Origin: Desulfohalobiaceae bacterium S24
GTDB lineage: Bacteria; Desulfobacterota; Desulfovibrionia; Desulfovibrionales; Desulfothermaceae
Length of the DNA stretch: 59,443 nt
Direction of reading: 5' to 3'
NCBI GenBank assembly: GCA_011389765.1
Contig: JAABTT010000013.1
Location: 1 to 59,443 of the forward strand
Position 1 is the first letter of the stretch. Every line of letters begins with the position of its first letter. This document shows positions 33,366 to 41,411 of the stretch, one piece after another. The translations under genes and the position numbers were made by a program. The notes under the pieces are model-generated. The model was not told where the DNA came from. It made no database searches and was given only the letters and a program-made list of their open reading frames with translations.

Positions 33366-34910
33366 AAACGAATACCTCAGGCTCAGATACCAGTTGCTGT
33401 TGTCTTCGAACTGGCCGAAGAAGGTGTGCGGCTTTTCGCCCATGAACAGGTTGCCTCCGGTGGTCACGGTCCAGGCGTCGCTGATTTCATAGCTGAGCTG
33501 GGGCCGGAGGTAGGCGTCCTGGTCCGAGGGTGAGTAAAAGGTGAACAAGGACAGGGTCAGATCCTGATTCAGGAGCAGTTTGGTCAGCCGCAGGGTCAGC
33601 AGATGGCGGTTTTCGTCACGTGCCTTGGCCCCCGGCGGCAAGTGTGCTTTGTACTCGGAATAGTCCTGCATATGTTCAAGATAATATTGCGCGGAGCCGG
33701 TGAATTCCTTGGCCAGTTCCTGTTCGTAGCCGAGCAGGAGCCGCAACTCGGAATTATTGATCAAGGGATCGTCCCCGGATCGATCCTCCCGGGAATCGTA
33801 ATATCCCAATTCAATATTGGCGATACCCGGTCCCAGAGTGCCCTGCAGGCTGGTCCCGTAAACATTGAGTTTCGGAAACAGATACTTTCCCGTTGCCGGG
33901 TCCTGACCCGCCGGGCTTTTCCAGTAGCCGAAATAGCCGTACAGGGCCAATTCATATCCCGAGAAGTTCCGGTAGAGCCGCAGGGCGATTTCGTCGTCGT
34001 CAAACCAGTCATCCGGTTCCCTGGTGTGAATCTGCTTGTCTTCACCGGCGATACGGCCCAGCCCGCCGTTCCAGTAGCTGAGCCGTTCTCCATCGATATA
34101 GCGGTCGGGATCGAACCGCGGGGTATAAACCAGGTTTAGGTTGAAGAGATCGTTGAACCAGCCGATGCGCAGGGCGTCACCCGGGGCCTTCAAGTATTCA
34201 ACATCCCGTCCGCTGAGAAAAGAGACCCAGTCTTTGGGAAACAGATCGTTGATGAACAGGAGATCCCCGGTGCCCCAGGAAAGGACCTGGCGCCCGGCCC
34301 TGACGTCGACAGAGGGGAGCGGGGTGAAGGTGAAGCGGAGCTGCCGCAGGTCGAAATCGACGTCTTCACTGACCCCGTCCAAGAGCATGTCGGCCGTCGC
34401 ATCCAGGGTGCCCGCCTCCCAGTATTTTTCGGTTTCCAGTTGCAGCCGGGCCTCTCCCAGGGTGGCCCCCTTGGACTGGTTGGGGTCGGCCTGCAGCCTC
34501 GGTCCAAAACGGGTCTCCGCAAAACCGTGCACAGGAAAGCCAAGCTGCTCCCGCCATCCACCGTCTTCGAAGGCGGGGGCTTTTGCACCTGTCGATCCTG
34601 AGCTTGCCTTGTCATCCGAGGACAGCCCCGAGGGCAGGGCCGGCTCGTCATTCGAGTCCTGCTTCTGACCGGCCGGAAGCTCGGGTTCTCCCTGGACATC
34701 CTCCTGCTGAAGTCCTTTGGGGAGTTGCGGCCCCTCAGATCCGCCTGAATCATTGAGCCCGGCAGGAAGTTCCGGTTCCTGAGCGTCACTGCTGCCGGAA
34801 GCTTCCAATCCAGTGGGCAGAGCCGGTTCTTCAGCCCAGAGCAGAGGTGGACTCCCAAATATGACGAGCAGGCAGATACACACTGTGAGCAGAGAATTTA
34901 TCTTCAGCAT
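33363..34910 (-). CDS. DUF1302-type outer-membrane protein with EPxLPxGL repeats
   Basis: 515 residues from ATG 34910. After a signal peptide (ending LLWAEE) come five copies of a roughly 15-residue unit, EPALPTGLE, EPELPAGLN, GPQLPKGLQ, EPELPAGQK and EPALPSGLS (about residues 27-100). A beta-barrel region follows with WREQLGFPVHGFAETRFGP, QVLSWGTGDLLFINDLFPKD and the C-terminal WYLSLRYSF signature. This barrel type is regularly encoded next to a LolA-like protein and an RND exporter, as here, and may be the outer exit of that exporter. The repeat region may span periplasm or bind peptidoglycan (inference). Confidence 0.78.
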   Translation of the reverse strand: MLKINSLLTVCICLLVIFGSPPLLWAEEPALPTGLEASGSSDAQEPELPAGLNDSGGSEGPQLPKGLQQEDVQGEPELPAGQKQDSNDEPALPSGLSSDDKASSGSTGAKAPAFEDGGWREQLGFPVHGFAETRFGPRLQADPNQSKGATLGEARLQLETEKYWEAGTLDATADMLLDGVSEDVDFDLRQLRFTFTPLPSVDVRAGRQVLSWGTGDLLFINDLFPKDWVSFLSGRDVEYLKAPGDALRIGWFNDLFNLNLVYTPRFDPDRYIDGERLSYWNGGLGRIAGEDKQIHTREPDDWFDDDEIALRLYRNFSGYELALYGYFGYWKSPAGQDPATGKYLFPKLNVYGTSLQGTLGPGIANIELGYYDSREDRSGDDPLINNSELRLLLGYEQELAKEFTGSAQYYLEHMQDYSEYKAHLPPGAKARDENRHLLTLRLTKLLLNQDLTLSLFTFYSPSDQDAYLRPQLSYEISDAWTVTTGGNLFMGEKPHTFFGQFEDNSNWYLSLRYSF

Positions 34911-34954
34911 TTCGCGTTTGACCTGAACTGGGTTAAAAGATTTTGAGAAGATAT

Positions 34955-34985
34955 GATTTTTCTGCCGATTTCCGGCAGAAAAATC
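34955..34985 (-). terminator. Hairpin starting in the stop codon of the LolA-like gene
   Basis: GATTTTTCTGCCG / CGGCAGAAAAATC is a perfect stem that begins in the TGA stop codon on the minus strand. It separates the LolA-like and beta-barrel genes. Confidence 0.65.
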
Positions 34986-35784
34986 AGCGCAAGTACTCAC
35001 GGGGCGCCCGGCGGAGATAGCGCTCCGTAAAGATGTCGTCCGGGAGATCGTTGTTGTAGGACACATCCGTGAATTCGAGCACGGTGTGCCCCCCGCTTCC
35101 CAGATTGCTCATCTTCTGCTTGGTAATGGTGGTCTTGCCCTGGATTTTTTCGACTTCCAGGACGCTCATTTCCCGGTACTTGGTCCCGTCCCGATAGTAT
35201 TCGGCCTTGACCGGCAGAAAAGTGGATTTGTGCACGTACATGATATAGTGGTCGAATTCCACCATTTCGGGCTTTTTGGGGATGTTTTTCAGGACATAGT
35301 AGTTGTCCGTGGTTTCGGTGAGCTCATGCTCGTCTTCCTGAATCCCCCGGCCGGAGACGTCTTCGTAAAAGAAATGGGAGCCGACAAAGCTGGTCCGTTC
35401 ATCCGAGGCGGCTATGCGTTTGGTGACATCCAGGGCCGGCAGATAGAGCCAGCGATCGTCGTCTTCCCCGATATGCTTCCAGACCATGAACACGGTCCCC
35501 CGTTCGTCCGAGGGGCGATGAAAATAAACATAGAAACGCTGTTCCCGGTCCTGATCGTCCATATTCTTACGCAGAATGGTCAGGGATTTCTTCCTGGTTT
35601 GTCCTTTGTCGTTGCTGATGGTCATCTCCACCCGGGCCTTGCCGTCATTACCCTGATAATAGGCCATATGGTTGGCCTTGGTCACGATTTCCTGCACATC
35701 CGGCGTGGCAGCCAGGGCCGGATATCCTGTGAAGCCAAAGAAAACGACGATGCCGATGAGTTGCAAACAGTAGGCGCGTATCAT
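34984..35784 (-). CDS. Outer-membrane lipoprotein-sorting (LolA-like) protein
   Basis: 266 residues with a signal peptide (ending ALAATP). The body is the LolA-like beta fold found beside RND exporters: MTISNDKGQTRKKSLTILRK, RWLYLPALDVTKRI, FVGSHFFYEDVSGR and VEFDHYIMYVHKSTFLPVKA. It is probably a periplasmic lipid or hydrophobic-compound carrier between the RND protein and the outer-membrane barrel. Genes on both sides complete the set. Confidence 0.85.
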   Translation of the reverse strand: MIRAYCLQLIGIVVFFGFTGYPALAATPDVQEIVTKANHMAYYQGNDGKARVEMTISNDKGQTRKKSLTILRKNMDDQDREQRFYVYFHRPSDERGTVFMVWKHIGEDDDRWLYLPALDVTKRIAASDERTSFVGSHFFYEDVSGRGIQEDEHELTETTDNYYVLKNIPKKPEMVEFDHYIMYVHKSTFLPVKAEYYRDGTKYREMSVLEVEKIQGKTTITKQKMSNLGSGGHTVLEFTDVSYNNDLPDDIFTERYLRRAPREYLR

Positions 35785-35796
35785 AAAACCCCCCTT

Positions 35797-35826
35797 AAAA
35801 TTTTATCTCCAAGCAGATAAAATTTT
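35797..35826. other. Perfect AT-rich palindrome
   Basis: AAAATTTTATCT / AGATAAAATTTT with a six-base loop lies directly upstream of the LolA-like gene. It may be a terminator hairpin or a member of the palindrome family. Confidence 0.5.
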
Positions 35827-35989
35827 CATTTAGATGATTCAAAATAGTTTTTAATTGAGCCTTCCAGCGAGGTCTCTCACGAGAATCCTGTGACCTCTGT
35901 CGTTTGATTCAAATTTCAAATTCTACTGCTCCAACTTACCTTTTTCAGGATTCTGTCGTTGATATCAAAGGACAATCAGTCTTTGTTTC

Positions 35990-36285
35990 AAAAACCAAAA
36001 TTGGATCAGTATCCCAATCTTGCTCCGCCTTCCATCTTCCGCCATCTGACGTCCGACCTCCCTCTTCCCTCCGTCCTCCGCCTTCTTACTGACCTCCGAC
36101 GTCCGACCTCCCTCTTCTCTCAGCCCTCTGACTTCTTACTGACCTCCGACGTCCGACGTCCGACATCCCTCTTCCCTCCGTCTTCCGTCCTCCGTCCTCA
36201 GTCCTCCGCCTTCTTACTGATCTCTGACCCCTGATCTCTGACGTCTGTCCCCCGCCCCCCGACCTCTGTCCTCTGCCTACTGACC
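35990..36285. repeat. Long degenerate heptad tandem repeat
   Basis: About 290 bases of C/T-rich tandem words, mainly variants of CGACGTC, CGACCTC, CCTCTTC and CTCCGTC. On the minus strand it reads GTCGGAC, GTCGGAG, GTCAGTA and so on with about seven-base periodicity. Larger units TTACTGACCTCCGACGTCCG recur. It fills the gap after the RND gene, and no gene is supported in it. Confidence 0.7.
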
Positions 36286-39150
36286 ACTGCCCTCCACCCC
36301 GCAGGCCGTCCGCCTGGACATGTAGGCGCAGAACAGGAACAAAAGCGGCAGAGCCGCAAGGCTGATCCAGGTCCAGAGGGTCCAGCCGGCCTGGAAAAAC
36401 TGCTGGATATTGACCAGGACCAGGGCCAGGGCGGCCAGACCGCTGACAAAACAGGTCCCTCGATGGCACATCAAGGACAGCTTCTGCGTCTTGGGAAAGA
36501 GCAGAGGCTGGAGATAGCGGATGATCGAGGGCAGCAGCACCAGGGTGGCCGCTCCGGAAACGAGCATGATGGAGGCCATGAAGAAGCCCACAGTCACGTA
36601 AGGCATCAGCGGGGCCAGCAACAGCGGGGTGAAGCCCACGGCAATGACCACCACATTGCGGGTGATGGCCCGGGCCGGCTCCCCAAAGACATGGGGGACG
36701 GTTTTCGCCCAGTCGCCGTGTTCGGCCTGCAAATTCCTGGCCCGGACCAGGAAATGGATGGCGAAGTCCACAGCCAGGCCGATGGTCAGCGAGGACAGAA
36801 CCGCCACCGGCATATCGTAATTTTTGCCCACCAGGCCGATGGCCCCGTAGATGAAGGCAATGGTCACGGTCAAAGGGACCATGGACAAAAGCCCCCACAG
36901 GGCGGAGCGGAACAAGACGGTCATTATCAGGAACACCACCAGAAAACTTCCTAGAAAGGCCTTGAGCATGCCGCTGACCATTTTGTCCTGCCAGACCACG
37001 TTGATGTAGGTCAGGCCGAACCACTCGGCCTGGAGGTCGGCCGGAGGCGGATGGCCCTGCATATAACGCTCCAGGGCCCGGACCACTTGGCTCATGTCCC
37101 GGTTGTCACCGCTTTTGAGCTGCACCCAGAGACTGGACTGCCGGTAGTCCTGGGTCACGAAATGCCAGAGATCCTGGGGGCGGTGGCTGCTCTGGTAGGT
37201 CAGCAGGGTCTGCGCCACGGCCTTGCTCGAGTCGGGAATCCGGAAGGCCTCCTCTTTGCCTTCAAACAGCTCGCGGTGCACGGTTTTGACAATATCCGAC
37301 AGGGAGTTTGACTTGCCCACGATCCCGGTTTCCAGGAGGTGCTTTTCCAGTTCCCCGATGTATCGCAGGACCTCTGGATCCTTGAACAGGTCATTCCGGG
37401 TCTGCTCCTGGTCCAGAAACAACAGGAGCTCATCCCAGGCATAGGAGCTGTCCCCGGAGGCGGCTTCTTTGTTGCGCTGGACAAAGTCTTTCAAACTCGA
37501 GAGGAAGGTATCCCGGTCCTCGGATTGTGAAATCAAGCTGCCGGCCTCGGCGGACAGCTGTTTTGCCAGCTCCGGGGTCGCTTTTTCAAAGGCTTCCTCC
37601 CGGGCAAAGGCGTCCAGCCGGGAGTTAAAATCAGTCAGGTACTCTTGCGGGGCGAAGACTTGCTTTCCGGGCTCCAGGTGCAGATAGGCCATGTAAGTGC
37701 CCCCGAAATGCTCGTTCAGCACCCGGTCCGCCACCCGGATCGAATGATCTTTTTTGAACCATTTGGTCGGGTTGTCATTGATCACGATCTGGGTGATGCC
37801 GTAGACGGCCAGGACGAAGAGCACCGCGGTGATGCTCAAATAGACCTTGCCTCTGCGGTAGGTTGAACTGCCGAGTATACTGAGAAAACGACCCATGAGT
37901 GTGGTCTCGGGGGAGTCATGGCTGTCCTTGGCCTGCAGCCCGAAGTTTTCCAGCTTGTGCTCCGGAATGAACATGATATAGGCCGGGATGATGATCAGGG
38001 TCAGGGCCCAGGCGAAGAGAATCCCCAGGGCCACGAATATGCCGAAGACCTGGACCGGCGGAATGGGGGTCAGGGCCAGGGAGGCAAAACCGGCGGCCGA
38101 GGTGACCGAGGTGTAGAGCATGGGCAAAAACAGGGTCTCCAGGGTGTATTTGATGGTGTTAAGCCTGTTTCGGGTTCCCTGGTAATGATCGAAAAATTCC
38201 GAGAGGATATGGACGGAGTCCAGGACCGCAATGGGCATGATAAAAATGGGGATCATGGAGCTCATGATGTGGATGGTGTTCCCGGTGATCACCAGGAGGG
38301 ACATGGTGAAGATCACCGAGGCCATGGCTACCAAAAGCGGGGAGATGATGAGCACCAGGTTCCTGAAAAAATAGAGCATGAGCAGGAAAATCACCAGCAT
38401 GGCCAGGGGGGCGGAGATGGCCATTTGCTTGAACATCTGCACCCCGAAGACGTCGTTGGCCACGGGAAGTCCGGTGATATGCCACTGCTCGTTTCCTTCG
38501 AAGGTTTTGATTTTGTCCTGCAGCTTGTCCCAGATTTCATAACTCAGATCCTTGGAGGTGATGGGCAGGTACAGGGCCAGGGCCTGTCCGTCTTCGGAGA
38601 CCAGGGTGCCGTTTAAAAAGGGGATGTTCAGGGCCTTGTCCCGCACCGCCAGAGCCTCTTCCTGATTTTCCGGAGGTTGGGGCATGAGCCACTCAAAACG
38701 GACCGTACCCACTCCCCCCTGCTCGATATTGTCCACGGTGGAGGGGGCGATGATGTCCGCCCGGACCACCCCGGCCCGGGGATCGTCGCTGCCGATGGTC
38801 TGGCCCTGGAGGGTCTTGGCGTATTCGGTGAGGGTATAAACACGCTCCAGCGAGGCCTGATTGAAGACCCCCTGCGGATGCTCTTCGTTGACCACGCCCA
38901 CTACGATGATATCATTCAGATTGAAGCGTTCTTTCATCTCATTGTGAAAGATGCGCACCGGCTCTTCCGGACTGAGCATGTTTTCCGGGTCGGTATCCAC
39001 TTGAACCGGATTGAGAACGGCAAATTGTTTGGGCCAGAGGGAGGGCAGGGCCGCGAGAAGACCGAGCACCAGGACCATGACGGCGATGATTCCGAAAACT
39101 GAGCGGGGATGATTGGTGGCGGTATCACTGGTGAAGCGGGCTAAGCTCAT
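36277..39150 (-). CDS. RND-superfamily (MMPL/HAE3-type) exporter
   Basis: 957 residues from ATG 39150, with GGGAG seven bases upstream. Two repeats of one helix, a large periplasmic loop, then five or six helices, which is the MmpL/hydrophobe-exporter arrangement. Segments such as IFIMPIAVLDSVHILSEFFDHY, split here as IFIMPIAVLDSVH and ILSEFFDHY, and LTIGLAVDFAIHFLVRAR in the second half carry the charged residues of the proton relay. It likely moves lipids or other hydrophobic molecules with the LolA-like and barrel proteins. The C-terminus ends in two extra helices. Confidence 0.88.
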   Translation of the reverse strand: MSLARFTSDTATNHPRSVFGIIAVMVLVLGLLAALPSLWPKQFAVLNPVQVDTDPENMLSPEEPVRIFHNEMKERFNLNDIIVVGVVNEEHPQGVFNQASLERVYTLTEYAKTLQGQTIGSDDPRAGVVRADIIAPSTVDNIEQGGVGTVRFEWLMPQPPENQEEALAVRDKALNIPFLNGTLVSEDGQALALYLPITSKDLSYEIWDKLQDKIKTFEGNEQWHITGLPVANDVFGVQMFKQMAISAPLAMLVIFLLMLYFFRNLVLIISPLLVAMASVIFTMSLLVITGNTIHIMSSMIPIFIMPIAVLDSVHILSEFFDHYQGTRNRLNTIKYTLETLFLPMLYTSVTSAAGFASLALTPIPPVQVFGIFVALGILFAWALTLIIIPAYIMFIPEHKLENFGLQAKDSHDSPETTLMGRFLSILGSSTYRRGKVYLSITAVLFVLAVYGITQIVINDNPTKWFKKDHSIRVADRVLNEHFGGTYMAYLHLEPGKQVFAPQEYLTDFNSRLDAFAREEAFEKATPELAKQLSAEAGSLISQSEDRDTFLSSLKDFVQRNKEAASGDSSYAWDELLLFLDQEQTRNDLFKDPEVLRYIGELEKHLLETGIVGKSNSLSDIVKTVHRELFEGKEEAFRIPDSSKAVAQTLLTYQSSHRPQDLWHFVTQDYRQSSLWVQLKSGDNRDMSQVVRALERYMQGHPPPADLQAEWFGLTYINVVWQDKMVSGMLKAFLGSFLVVFLIMTVLFRSALWGLLSMVPLTVTIAFIYGAIGLVGKNYDMPVAVLSSLTIGLAVDFAIHFLVRARNLQAEHGDWAKTVPHVFGEPARAITRNVVVIAVGFTPLLLAPLMPYVTVGFFMASIMLVSGAATLVLLPSIIRYLQPLLFPKTQKLSLMCHRGTCFVSGLAALALVLVNIQQFFQAGWTLWTWISLAALPLLFLFCAYMSRRTACGVEGSGQ

Positions 39151-39176
39151 TGTGTTTCTCCCAGATGCTGTTTCAA

Positions 39177-39240
39177 GTGTCAGCCCTGCCAGAGGCAGGG
39201 CTGACACATATCTAATTGAAATATATTACAATATACTCAT
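39177..39240 (+). repeat. Palindrome with AT-rich tail, copy E
   Basis: GTGTCAGCCCTGCC / GGCAGGGCTGACAC pairs perfectly, followed by ATATCTAATTGAAATATA. The stem bases CCCT/AGGG differ from the other copies. It lies upstream of the RND gene in the opposite orientation. Confidence 0.65.
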
Positions 39241-39265
39241 AAACTCGTCGGCTGTTGATCTTGTA

Positions 39266-39392
39266 ATCCACGACTGCCGGTTTGATCAATGAAGAAGCCT
39301 TATTTTTACCGCATACCATCACCTTAACCCGTCATTGCGAGGCGTCTTCGCCGAAGCAATCTCATAGGAGTACACCTGAAGTTTCATACGAG
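39266..39392. repeat. Modular intergenic element, copy 3
   Basis: The ends CGACTGCCGGTTTGATCAAT and GAAGTTTCATACGAG match the other copies. The core is different: CGTCATTGCGAGGCGTCTTC and CGAAGCAATCTC, a repeat type common in several bacterial phyla. It ends 12 bases before the ArsR gene stop. Confidence 0.75.
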
Positions 39393-39403
39393 CTTCTTTT
39401 GGG

Positions 39404-39637
39404 TTATTTGACGGGACGAGAAATATTGTACTTGTCTTCAAGACAGGCAATAATGCCCTTCAACCCCTCCTCAATGACAAAGTAAAAGATTTTTCTGCCC
39501 CGACGCTGGAAATCCAGAAGTCCCCTATTCCGCATCAAGCGGAGATGTTCCGAGGCCATATAACTCGGGATTTGACAGAAACCGGCCAATTCGCCGACGG
39601 TGTATTCGCCCTGAAGGAGCAGTTGAACCATGCGCAA
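39404..39637 (-). CDS. ArsR-type winged-helix regulator, short at the N-terminus
   Basis: 77 residues from a TTG at 39637, or 75 from the ATG at 39631. The helix-turn-helix is clear: QGEYTVGELAGFCQIPSYMA, EHLRLMRNRGLLDF, RRGRKIFYFV. ArsR proteins normally have 20-30 more N-terminal residues; the frame continues upstream through YPHRLRMVQ to a TGA, so the usual first helix is missing or lies in another frame. It could be a functional short form or a damaged gene. It follows the TlpA-like gene by about 75 bases on the same strand and may regulate it or the RND set. Confidence 0.65.
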   Translation of the reverse strand: MRMVQLLLQGEYTVGELAGFCQIPSYMASEHLRLMRNRGLLDFQRRGRKIFYFVIEEGLKGIIACLEDKYNISRPVK

Positions 39638-39711
39638 ACGGTGGGGATAGACCCGGATTCTGCGGCCAGCAGGATGCTGTCAGTGATGAATGCCTGGGAT
39701 CCAGCACGCTT

Positions 39712-40203
39712 TTATCCCTTTAAAGCGACCTCAACGGCATCCTGCAGTTGTTCATTAATTCCGTAAGAGGCATATACGATGTTGCCGCTTTTATTGATGA
39801 CCAGCATGGTGGGAACTCCCTGGATGCGGTACATTTTGCTGACTTTGTTCCCCTGGTCCAGAGCCAAAGGGTATTGGGGGTCATATTTATTCTTGAATTG
39901 TCCGACCCGCCCGGAGGGCTCGCCGACATTCACCCCGATGGTGACCAGTCCCCGGGATTGATATTTTTCAACCATCTCGTTGATATTCGGAACCTCTTTG
40001 ATGCATCCCGGACACCAGGTGGCCCAAAAAACCAAGAGGACGGGATTCTGATTTTCAAATTGCTCCAGGGCCAGACGTTCGCCGGCCAGGGTGGGGAGTT
40101 CGAATCCCGGGGCTTCGATCTCCTTGGCCTGAATCGGACTTGAAACAGTGAACACGAAGCAGCCGACCAGGATTACAAAGATGGACTTGCAGAATGCTGA
40201 CAT
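39712..40203 (-). CDS. Exported TlpA-type thioredoxin
   Basis: 163 residues. Signal peptide (about 1-26, ending IQAKE), then an AhpC/TSA-like thioredoxin fold with FWATWCPGCIKEVPNI at the active site and cis-Pro GVPTMLVINKSG. A GGAGAG site precedes the ATG. It is likely a periplasmic disulfide reductase. Its upstream 50-base block is shared with the GntR gene at 12887, which may mean common control. Confidence 0.88.
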   Translation of the reverse strand: MSAFCKSIFVILVGCFVFTVSSPIQAKEIEAPGFELPTLAGERLALEQFENQNPVLLVFWATWCPGCIKEVPNINEMVEKYQSRGLVTIGVNVGEPSGRVGQFKNKYDPQYPLALDQGNKVSKMYRIQGVPTMLVINKSGNIVYASYGINEQLQDAVEVALKG

Positions 40204-40222
40204 GAGACTCTCCTATGTTATT

Positions 40223-40271
40223 TCAGACTTCGTAACAGTGCTATGGTATTAAATCGTAACAGCTTAAAATT
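40223..40271 (-). promoter_or_regulatory. Second copy of the CTGTTACGA block
   Basis: On the minus strand this reads AGCTGTTACGATTTAATACC, then ATAGCACTGTTACGAAGTCT, nearly identical to 12810-12859, and lies about 20 bases before the thioredoxin start. The remaining 40272-40513 gap shows an ACCCGCCGGCGGGT palindrome and no gene. Confidence 0.5.
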
Positions 40272-40513
40272 GCATATTTCATGCCATCAATCACTGTAAG
40301 CTCTTTCCGGTGCATGTCAAGCGTGGAGTGCATGGCTTTTCTGATGGACGTGGAGACCCGCCGGCGGGTCAAACCGGTGTTTCGTGTTGACACCTGTTCA
40401 GGCGAGAGGTTTACAGGAGACAGCCAATCTTTACAATTGAGAAGAGTGGGTGTACACCTTTCATCAGATGGAAGTCGATGTTTCCAAGTTCTGTCTGTTG
40501 TGGGGAGAAGGCA

Positions 40514-40795
40514 ATGCGTTTTGTGATCATAAATGGTCAAACCGAGACCCGATCTATTGCCCTGGCTGGACAGACAGCTTGCAGAGCTTGTCCAGGCTGA
40601 ATTGGAAGCACACGAGGTGGAGCTTTTTCCGGGCCATGCAGTGCAAAGGATTGAAGCAGGCGGTTCAGGACTCATCTGCTGCTGCGATCATGGCAAGCTG
40701 GAAGCGGATCTGATTCTCGCGGCTGTCGGTGTGCAGCCAAACAGTGAACCGGCGGATGCAGCCGGGCTTGAACTGGGTACTGAAAAAAATGTAAA
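40514..40795 (+). pseudogene. Remnant of a CoA-disulfide-reductase-type FAD oxidoreductase
   Basis: A good ribosome site (GGGGAGAAGG) and ATG open with MRFVIIN, the usual first strand of this FAD/NAD family. Almost at once the reading frame is lost. From 40533 another frame continues with RPDLLPWLDRQLAELVQAEL, EAHEVELFPG and LEADLILAAVGVQPNSEPAD, the middle of the same family. So an internal deletion has removed most of the FAD domain and shifted the frame, and the C-terminal half is missing too. It is a decayed gene. Confidence 0.72.
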
Positions 40796-40826
40796 TCCAA
40801 ATCGCGATCAGAATCGCTATTTGGAT
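40795..40826. other. Imperfect hairpin before nifU-like gene
   Basis: ATCCAAATCGCGAT and AATCGCTATTTGGAT can pair with one mismatch around a three-base loop. It may end the pseudogene transcript or shape the leader of the next gene. Confidence 0.4.
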
Positions 40827-40857
40827 ATGTTTAAGATTTTGAAATCGGGTGAGGGAT

Positions 40858-41289
40858 ATGAACGACACGTTGGATACTTTGGTGTTCAGGATTCAGAATG
40901 AGATTCATGAACAGACCAAGCAGGAATTCGGACAGGAATTTTTCGAGCGCTGGACCAATCCCGTCCATATGGGGCTTTTGGAGCAGGCTTCCACAGAGGC
41001 CTCTCTCACCGGGAACTGCGGTGATTGCATCACCGTATCCTTGAAAATTATGGAGGAACGTATCCAACAAGCTCGATTTGTGACCACAGGCTGCGGACCC
41101 AGTGTTGTCTGCGGCGATATGGCCTGCGAGCTGGCCGAGGGCCGGGACCTGGAATCCGCCGCCGCCATGGAGGGCAGCGACATCCTGGAGATCCTGACCA
41201 CGATTCCGGAAGACAAGGAGCACTGCGCTCATCTGGCGGCCAGGACCATCAGGGAGGCCATCCGCCGTTATTGGGAAAAGACGTCCTGA
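40858..41289 (+). CDS. NifU/IscU-like iron-sulfur scaffold
   Basis: 143 residues of the NifU N-terminal family. The conserved cysteines appear in GNCGDCITVSLKI, TTGCGPSVVCGDMACELA and EDKEHCAHLAARTIREAI. NifU_N proteins build or hand over iron-sulfur clusters; in this family subtype near sulfur genes a sulfur-transfer role is also possible. A GAGGG site precedes the ATG at 40858. It stands 120 bases upstream of the octaheme cytochrome, separated by a sigma-54 promoter. Confidence 0.85.
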   Translation: MNDTLDTLVFRIQNEIHEQTKQEFGQEFFERWTNPVHMGLLEQASTEASLTGNCGDCITVSLKIMEERIQQARFVTTGCGPSVVCGDMACELAEGRDLESAAAMEGSDILEILTTIPEDKEHCAHLAARTIREAIRRYWEKTS

Positions 41290-41315
41290 GGGAAAAACTT
41301 GGAAAAGCTCTGATC

Positions 41316-41331
41316 TGGTATCCAACTTGCA
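41316..41331 (+). promoter_or_regulatory. Sigma-54 promoter candidate for the octaheme cytochrome
   Basis: TGGTAT-CCAAC-TTGCA keeps the GG-N10-GC spacing; the -12 half is perfect and the -24 half differs at two bases. The start of transcription would be near 41343, 69 bases before the ATG. The regulator at 43721 is the likely activator. Confidence 0.65.
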
Positions 41332-41411
41332 TAATACTCTGAAGATGAAATCTAGTTGAGAAGAGTGCATTCCTGCACGCCAACCGTTCGCGAGTTGAAA
41401 AAGGAGGTCTG

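Noticed and set aside
35990-36285. CRISPR-like array
   Set aside because: The repeats are short, imperfect and contiguous with no regular unique spacers, so this is simple tandem sequence. No other array-like region was seen.
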